Shown one piece after another: positions 56,731-64,000 of a stretch of DNA of 64,000 bases (position 1 is the first letter of the stretch; every line of letters starts with the position of its first letter). The position numbers and the translations under genes were made by a program. The notes under the pieces are model-generated. The model did not search any database, was not told the DNA's origin, and saw only the letters and a list, made by a program, of their open reading frames with translations. The DNA is from Liolophura sinensis. Its lineage: Eukaryota > Mollusca > Polyplacophora > Chitonida > Chitonidae. Location of the stretch: assembly GCF_032854445.1 (NCBI RefSeq), contig NC_088302.1:29419979-29483978 (forward strand). Direction: 5' to 3'.

Positions 56731-57211
56731 TGTGCTGCAAGAGATCAGAGTCCTGGTCAGCCCTTTTTGTTCCAACTGACTATAGGTCTAGCGCGAAGGT
56801 CCTTGCATAACAGTTTCGGCCCTTGTATATACCTCGATCGGCCCAGGTTATAGTATCATTTTTTGCTGCAAAATATTTCTGAAGCAGAACTGTGCATAAC
56901 ACTTAACCTGGTAAATCATTTATGCGGCCGAATTCTTCAGTATTTTATAAATTAATAGTATTATGTTTTGTTCTTCCAAAATGGCCGCCCCAGGCTATAA
57001 GATCCATATACCTCTACAAAACACATGCCAAAAAAGTACTGTGACAAAAAAAAAACCTGCAGCTTACACGCAGTCTTCGTTCCTTGGCCCATACAAATAG
57101 AAATCTCGGTGGCGCGGGCTAAGCACATCTCCTGACCCAAGTAGTCGCTTAAGACAATCTTTTGTTGCAGCCGCTCGTTCTGTCGACATCGGCGTGCAAG
57201 AATTCCTAACA

Positions 57212-58020
57212 AGCTTATTTGTAGTCACGATCTAGGACTTGACCGCTGAACCAAGCGTTTTGAAGCCGGAGAAATCACGTTGATCTGTGGATAAAGTTAA
57301 TTTCATTAACTGTCACCGATCGTTTCCATTTCAAAACTGTATCGTGGAGAATTGTCACTAGGGAATAGCCTTAAATTCCTGGTTTCCGGCGACAATGGGG
57401 TCGACTGAATTTCTCATTACAGCCGAAAATGGTTTTGGGGAGGAGAAAAAAAAGCTGTTTAAGATGGAAGCTGGGACACATGATTCAAACTGGAACACGT
57501 CTTTGAAGAGAAGCCAAGAGTGAAACATTCATAGAGCCATTCATCACAGTTTTGAAGGCCTGCGATCCGAAGACACACTGATAGATTTTAAATGGGTTCA
57601 TTTATAAGGTCTTGCAAATTTAACATTTGACACAGATTACCAGACATTGAATCTCTGTCATCAATATTGTAGTATGCATGGATAACAGATGCCTGCGTTA
57701 TAGACACCTGGAAGATTATATATCGTATTGATCTTGAAGGAGAAATCGTGCATATTACATGAACACTTGGCTGGAAAACAAAAACACAAAAAAACCCACA
57801 AAAAAAACAGCTGTTCATTAAACGTGACAATAGTGCGCAGTCATATAAGAGCAACTGAAAAACTGAATCAATTGCTTCTTTTCAATGCCTGCAACGTTAT
57901 TTCTGTTATAGAAATGTATCCCGTGGTATATAATTAAACTGAGTACAGAAACGGTAGATCGGGGTTTCAAATCCAAACAAAGTCACAGTTAGACTTTAAC
58001 ATCGATAATGTTAGTACATT
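57212..58020. other. Intergenic DNA, nothing recognised
   Basis: No repeat family or exon recognised. Confidence 0.45.
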
Positions 58021-58150
58021 ACCCCGCTGGCGTTCAGCATAAGAGGAATTGATCGAGTACTGTTCGGTCCGGTGTCAGTATAATGTGACTGGGTGGGGTG
58101 TCAAGTATGGTGTCTTAGACATGGCAATTCAGCAGCATTATAAATATGAT
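58020..58150 (+). mobile_element. Second SINE family, fragment in opposite orientation
   Basis: CCGCTGGCGTTCAGCATAAG, TCCGGTGTCAGTATAATGTG and ACTGGGTGGGGTGTC are the reverse complement of the CACATTATACTGACACC region of the copies at 22895, 25016 and 47455. Confidence 0.65.
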
Positions 58151-59570
58151 GACATTGGGCTCGGCCTGATTTGAAGAGACACCTTCTTGGTATGATTGAA
58201 GTAATATTGAATGTGAAGTCAAACCTCACTGAAACAAAAACAAAACAAATAAAAGATAAACAAACAAACACTTGTTTAGAAATTTACTTCAGATTTAATG
58301 CAAATACATTTGATGATTTCCAACGTATCATTTTCTTTCTGTCTTCGTGTATGTGGGAAACCAGTGAACGGGAATGATCATGGAAAAAAAAAAGGAAAAA
58401 GTTGACCACATAGAATCTTCCTATGTAATGGAACAAATGTGTTTATTTATGTATGCACCGTTGTCTTTCAATTTTCCGCACATCAGTTCATCCGCTCGAC
58501 TTCACACTTGATGGTGCATTACTTGGGACACAAAGAACTGCAGTGTCGATTTTCCCAAACATTGCGCTTTGCGAATGCAAATTAGGCTCTGGTGATGTCG
58601 AAAACTATACATGTAGTTAGTATTCAAGTGTGATATCTTTGAAGCCGTACAAGAACAGACATTGCGTATTACCCTGTCACTGTATATGCTGACACTACGC
58701 CAAGCAAAATAATCCTTGTGCTTACTTTTGCATTCAATACCTGTTCCCAATGCTAAGGCGGCTCATGAACCTTTACTGAGTCTCGCAGACACTGTTAACT
58801 GGTATACTTGGAAAGTGCTTTTCTTCTATTTTCACCACGGTCATACACTGCAAGTTATTAACGGTTGATTCTTCAGAAAATCACCTAACTGCACGACAGT
58901 TGCATGTTAATATGACTGTTTATAAGTGGAGAAATCGGATATCACACATAAGGTCGGTTGTGTATGTTGTATTGGTGTAACGTGTAAGAGGTGGGCTAAC
59001 CTCGCTCCCCATCACATGCCTTTATATTAATTTCATTGTTCTGTCATAATTTGTGATGAAGCTACTTTTGTAGCTGATGAAAAATCTCATGAGTTGTGTC
59101 GGTATATATATTTGTTTGCCATCGGCTTCATTTCGAAAATTATGCCTCATCAAAGACGCATAGTTATCTCAGTTCACTAAACATGTATATCCCATCAGTG
59201 TAACAATATTCGCCTATTATCTCTCTCTTTGTGTTTGGTAAAGGCGCGGTGTGTTTGCCACATGAAATATGCAGGCATTACATTTACCTGCGGCGGTGTT
59301 CTCTTTGTTGTCTGAATGAGCGTGATTTACCGTTATATTACAGGGCAAGGCAGGTAGGTCTGCGGCGAACGAATATACACAAGCTACTTTCCACGTTTCG
59401 TTTCACCTGCCGATCCGCTCCAGTGACCAGTGGCACTGTAAGCGGCCGTTTGGTGTAATGTAATTTAGTCACGTAAACAACCTACCATTTGTTTTTTTTT
59501 TATTGTGTGTCATATTTATGAAATGTGTCACCTTTTCCAGTTCCAAGAGGTATAGAAAAAGATAAATATT
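58151..59570. other. Intergenic DNA, nothing recognised
   Basis: No supported gene. Short frames lack splice sites and family signatures. Confidence 0.45.
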
Positions 59571-59629
59571 ATATAAACATATATATATATATATTATATA
59601 TATTACTGAGTTCGTTTAAGAAAGAACTA

Positions 59630-59858
59630 CACTCAAAAAATAATCTGTTAAACTTGACAAAAAGTCTTTTTTGTCTGATTGAGGTTAGAATGTATTCTGT
59701 TATTACAACACAATATTGTTATAGTGTAATAGAATATTTATGTAGAATTAATAGAATATGTGTGTTATATACTCATTTAATCTGCCATAGCAGAATACAT
59801 TCTAGCATCACTCAGACAACAGACTTTTTATTAAATGTAACAGATTATTTTTTCAGTG
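59630..59858. mobile_element. Complete MITE, 229 bp, TA target duplication
   Basis: TA|CACTCAAAAAATAATCTGTT at the left and AACAGATTATTTTTTCAGTG|TA at the right. The arms continue inward as inverted copies for about 90 bp (AGAATGTATTCTG / CAGAATACATTCT). No coding capacity. The TA duplication and long terminal inverted repeats fit a Tc1/mariner-type non-autonomous element. Confidence 0.88.
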
Positions 59859-60139
59859 TAAGGAAATGAGGAATCAATGAATCGACAATTGGATGAATCA
59901 TTCCACGAATCAATGAAGTGCTGCTATATGTGGTTATTAAATATATAGATAAATAAGAATATTATATATTTATATTTTGTGGAAAGTACAACCACGCGTG
60001 CATGGAATACTAGTTTTTCTTTTTGAAGCCACTGAAAATCTTATGAAATCAGTATGGAAACAATAGCACGTACGTTTTCGTGTTGTTCATGTCTGCAGCG
60101 AAGCCTGTGCCAATAAATCTGTATATAAAATATTATATA

Positions 60140-60407
60140 CACTAAAATAATTAATCTGTTAATTTTAACAGAAAGTCTGTTGTTGGGGTGATGCCAGTTA
60201 TTATTATTCTGTATAATATATATAATATATTCTGTTATTATTATTATTTTAAGCTGAATTTATATAGTGTGGGCTGCTCTGTGTGGGCTATATTTAAAGG
60301 AATAACCATTTACGATGACAGATTACCTGGCTGCAAGTGTACATTCTACAATCAACCAGCCAACAAATTCTATGTTAAATTGAACAGATTATTTTTATTC
60401 TTGAGAG
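60140..60407. mobile_element. MITE copy, diverged, about 268 bp
   Basis: After TA: CACTAAAATAATTAATCTGT, then TTTTAACAGAAAGTCTGTTG. The right end is TTAAATTGAACAGATTATTT with TTGAGAG|TA. It lies 281 bp from the complete copy and in the same family. Confidence 0.75.
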
Positions 60408-61019
60408 TACCTACAGAGGTCAGGAATAGTTTGCTCCCATATGGCTGCCTCATTTCTGAGGGTACACTCAGTGACTGATTCCATACAATGCGTTATCAGA
60501 CAAAAACACTTGTGTCAGATTAAAAATGAATATTAATATAACGGATAAAAGAAGGGTATCTGATCATGAACTATTAAGGCTGGCTTTCACACGTTATCGC
60601 TGTGTGAGCCTGCCGAGCTCACCACCCCCACCCCACACCTTCCGACCCCCACCTCCCCGTGGGCGGGAAGCACCGGTACTTTGTTCACCTGGTTACTGAT
60701 TCGTACATTTTTAATCACCATTTGAAACCCCGCAGTCTTTCGTCGGGAGCTTAGATTGCTTTGATGAATTTCACGCTATGAATCCTGGTTTCAGTATCAA
60801 TATCCATTCCCAGTGTCCCAGCCACAGAGTGATTTGTGTTTCTGACTATCTCCTGCAAGGCGTCTGTAACACTACACAAGAATCCCATCCTAGGTTTGTA
60901 CAACGATCACAGACGTACAAGATCTTGTATTCCTCTATGATGTATATCTATAACGTAGGTGAATTCTGTGAAAATACTATGTTCGGATATTCAGAAATAA
61001 ATACTTACCTTCAAGTTCT

Positions 61020-61230
61020 TATTTATTTATATAATTGTTGTGTATCTCAATACTGAAGAATTTTTCACACATACGATGTTTCGGACAAACTAGAGTAAGC
61101 CCATACAGGGTAAATCGCCGATCTTTGGCAAGCTATTGACAAACGTTTTCACGTGTGTTATAGAGGAAAGCAGGATGGGTTGAGTCTCCTCTTGTAACAA
61201 CGGCCAGGGTGCAGACACCTGAACTGCAGC
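61020..61230 (-). mobile_element. Diverged SINE relative
   Basis: TTATTTATTTATATAATTGT tail, AATACTGAAGAATTTTTCAC, GGCAAGCTATTGAC and AACGGCCAGGGTGCAGACAC. Older subfamily. Confidence 0.5.
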
Positions 61231-61490
61231 GCCATCTATAATACACATTTTAGTCGACTTCATTTCTAATGTAAAATATGTGATGCTTCAGGTATGTGTA
61301 TAGAGAATCGATAAAATTTTCATTAACAACCTAAAGTGAAAGCTACAAATGAAAGTGAGTGTTCTTCTTGGGTTAAAAAGGCCTGCAAGTGTTAACTCCT
61401 CCTTTCGTGGCAATAACAGGTGTGTACTGGAATTAAGGATTTGTTACATCAGCCTTTATCTCATATAATGGAGAGATTTGTCAGTTGGAG

Positions 61491-61533
61491 TATAAAGGCA
61501 CTGTATGGGATAAGCTGTGCCAGTCAGAGCGAG
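61491..61533 (+). promoter_or_regulatory. TATA-like word followed by a donor-like site
   Basis: TATAAAGG at 61491, an initiator-like CCAGTCAGAG about 30 bp on, and GCGAG|GTAAGT at 61533/61534. The spacing is right for a TATA promoter, but the implied exon would be only about 10 nt, so this may be chance. Confidence 0.15.
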
Positions 61534-61539
61534 GTAAGT

Positions 61540-63310
61540 CGAACATGACGCAGTATGACTCGGTAATTTCCATTGAAATCAAAACTATAAATGGCCATTG
61601 TAAATGTTATTCGCCATGGTTCGTAAACAAACTAGTGTATCACTGAAAACTGTTGACTATACTTCTACTTCCATATAAGTATCTTTTGTTAAAATGTTTA
61701 TATGTTTTTTTTTTAGAGATTATGATGCTAAATTAATTAGTAAAGCTGGAATTTGATTTTGGATATTGTTTTATTGGTTGACGACCTGAACAATGATTTA
61801 GATATACTTCACTGATTATGTACACAGGCAAAATTCCCCTGTGCCTAACATTCGAACAATATGAGAAATGTTTTTAGGGGAAGGTAAATGAACTGTAACA
61901 CGCCTCCTATATCTCTAAAAAAAATTTGAAATATTTCATAGTCCTGGCCGAAGCACATTTTCTTGGATCACTGTGGAAGATCGGTGAATGGAATGGATGT
62001 GCAAAGTGAATTCGAGAATGAAATACGCTATATAATCGGGATGATGGTGGAATGATACTTCTGGTAGTATTATGCAATTGTTCCCGGGGAGTTAATCACA
62101 TTATTGCTGGACCCCCTGACTGAAATTTGCCTGAGGTGACACACCCACACACAGTCTGCTTACTGAGCCGATGATGCACATCATGCAACTTAACATGGCA
62201 GAATCACGTGTACTTTATGCACGCACGTCTATGCGTGGTCACGCTGTATGTTAACAAACAGATCGTGGCTACATTTAGATGTGTAACCATGGATGTAGAC
62301 CTATATATTTCTTGATTATTTGCATGATGTCACTCACAAAGCATGTTTTTATCGGCGATTGTGAAAGACACAAAACTTTATAAGAAATGTTAACTGACGC
62401 ATTGAAATATTATTCGGGTTATGGTTATGTCTTATCAGATGGAGACTTCGTCGTTTCTTGTCTGATTTTATCTTCTAAGCAAGTCAGTATGATCGAGTGT
62501 AATCTACTTTTGGTGAAACCTTCCAAAAACGAAGTTTTTAAAAAAATAATTCAGATTCTCTATTTTCTGAGGAATCATTAAATTTTTTTTCAAATAGTTA
62601 CGGCGGTGGACAGGATTATGTGCCGTGACTAACGCCTTCACACTAATTTAGCATCTCACAGATTTTGAGAAGGATGCCCGACGGTTTGAGAGATCAAGGA
62701 ATCAAACATTTTAGCAACCTTTCGCATCTAGGCATTGGTCCTCGCACCTCTTTGTTGATAAAGAGTTTTTCAAAGGTACCGTTAATGCAGTAAATATTAC
62801 TATGGTATAACTAATGCTGTGGTCATTTTCCCGGGCAAAAAAAAACAAACCAAAAAAATTGTGTTGGTTGACGGACGTCTATGCCAGGTTGAATACATTT
62901 TATGTGATTAAACGTATTGCCAGAAGCACTGCAGCTTTATCATGGCGTTGATACTAAATTATTGACAATGGGGCAATAATGAGAATCAAGTGCGATCTTG
63001 GTTTAGCTATAAGCAAGGGTCCCATTGTTCCATCAATTCAGTATCAGTAGGACAGTTAGCAAAGTACACCAACTACTTCCTTTGACGACCTTTCAACTGT
63101 CTTGAAATCTAAACAGTCACCATAAACACCAAACACCAAACAAAAGGATATACTGGCGTTAAAGTTTCTTTTTACTTCCTGTATACTTTATATTAATCTT
63201 CGGCCAATCACAAATGAGGGCAAACTAGGCCTACATTTATACTAATATGAAATTTTCAGAAATATGTGTCATATAAAAAAAGAACCTTTCTGACGTGTTT
63301 TAAGAGAAAC
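61540..63310. other. Intergenic DNA, nothing recognised
   Basis: No repeat or exon identified on either strand. Confidence 0.4.
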
Positions 63311-63312
63311 CT

Positions 63313-63515
63313 CTAATCGAAGTAGCATGGCGTGATCATAAACCCCTGTGCCATGTTCAGCGTCCTCTGGTTACACTGTGCGACACAGTAGTCTTGTTTG
63401 TTGATTTTCGTCTGGAACACCTCAAAGATGTGCGGACACTCTGTCTCCGATGTCAGTCTACTGGCTCCATCTGAAAAGTCTTGCAATTCCAACCACAATC
63501 TATGAACTGGTTGAA
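63313..63515 (-). CDS. Possible last coding exon of an unidentified gene
   Basis: Minus strand: acceptor-like TGTTTGTTTTAAG before 63515, then 66 codons to a TAG at 63315-63313. Key stretches are RLWLELQDFSDGASR, ECPHIFEVFQTKINK, DYCVAQCNQR and MAQGFMITPCYFD. It has no in-frame ATG in a plausible place, so it would be the 3' part of a gene entering from beyond 64000. The peptide looks protein-like, with four cysteines and no low complexity, but I do not recognise the family. No AATAAA was found close downstream. Confidence 0.35.
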
Positions 63516-64000
63516 CTTAAAACAAACACGTCGCTTTTTGACTAACAATCTTTATTGTCGTGAATAAGTTGTCAGCTTTGTGAAGAGAACAAAAATCCTA
63601 AAGCTGTTTATTCCGTGTGCTTTGCCAGGTTCTCAGTAACAAATAACGCTACTGTGGTATGGCCATTGCTTTTTGACCGTTGACAGGTCGTCGTTAAAAG
63701 CGCATGTTGACTCGACTCAACATGTAAAGAAGGAATTAGGGAATACCCACGGGTCTTTAGCACGTCACTTATCGGCGAGAGAGAGGCTCCTGGAGGCGGG
63801 CTGACCGGCTGATTAGCTTAATAAGGCAGGGATGTAACAAGGGACACCCCATTATTCATGCTTACTCCTGACGCCAAGTGGGCCGCGTTGAGCAAACAGG
63901 GCATGTGGAATCTAGCGCCTGCTCGATCAGCCCTACTTCCCACCTTTGTCCTCGGAGGACGCACGATTCGAAAAATCTCCACCCACAAAACAGAAAGAAG

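Noticed and set aside
59525-59869. 114-codon plus-strand frame
   Set aside because: It runs through the complete MITE and its AT-rich flank; no domain.

Overview
This window is animal nuclear DNA: AT-rich, intron-bearing and dense in short interspersed repeats, microsatellites and minisatellites. It holds one confidently readable gene, on the minus strand. About a dozen copies or fragments of a tRNA-headed SINE carry the core with key words TACTCAAGAATATTTCACTT and GGCGGCCAGCATTATGGTGG. I know this core from molluscs and related lophotrochozoans (META-type SINEs). A second tRNA-like SINE and a TA-flanked MITE also fit a mollusc or a close relative such as a brachiopod. The species cannot be settled from the sequence alone.

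The gene is a bubblegum-type long-chain acyl-CoA synthetase (ACSBG family). I could place sixteen coding exons between 36862 and 9350. All have GT/AG borders, and their phases join into one frame of 730 codons (729 residues plus stop). All adenylate-forming motifs are present. A likely non-coding first exon ends at a strong donor at 50393, next to an inverted-CCAAT promoter-like region. A second start at 30046 reads straight through the exon 4 acceptor in frame and would give a 704-residue protein with a different N-terminus, so two promoters are likely.

Layout. 1-5900: flank downstream of the gene, with SINEs, MITEs, a 25-bp minisatellite and a perfect 128-bp inverted repeat. 5900-9349: AT-rich, SINE-free stretch, probably 3' UTR and downstream DNA. 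9350-36901: coding part of the gene, its introns carrying many minisatellites and SINE insertions. 36902-50392: large first intron. 50393-50600: probable first exon and promoter. 50600-63300: upstream intergenic DNA with MITEs, SINEs, a long TA/TG microsatellite and no recognisable gene. 63313-63515: possible last exon of an unidentified minus-strand gene running off the right edge.

I found no operon, CRISPR array, phage, toxin or defence system. The most interesting items are the two in-frame N-termini of the acyl-CoA synthetase, the exon made up of the ATP-binding loop alone, the perfect inverted repeat beside a minisatellite, and the MITE family found only outside the gene body.
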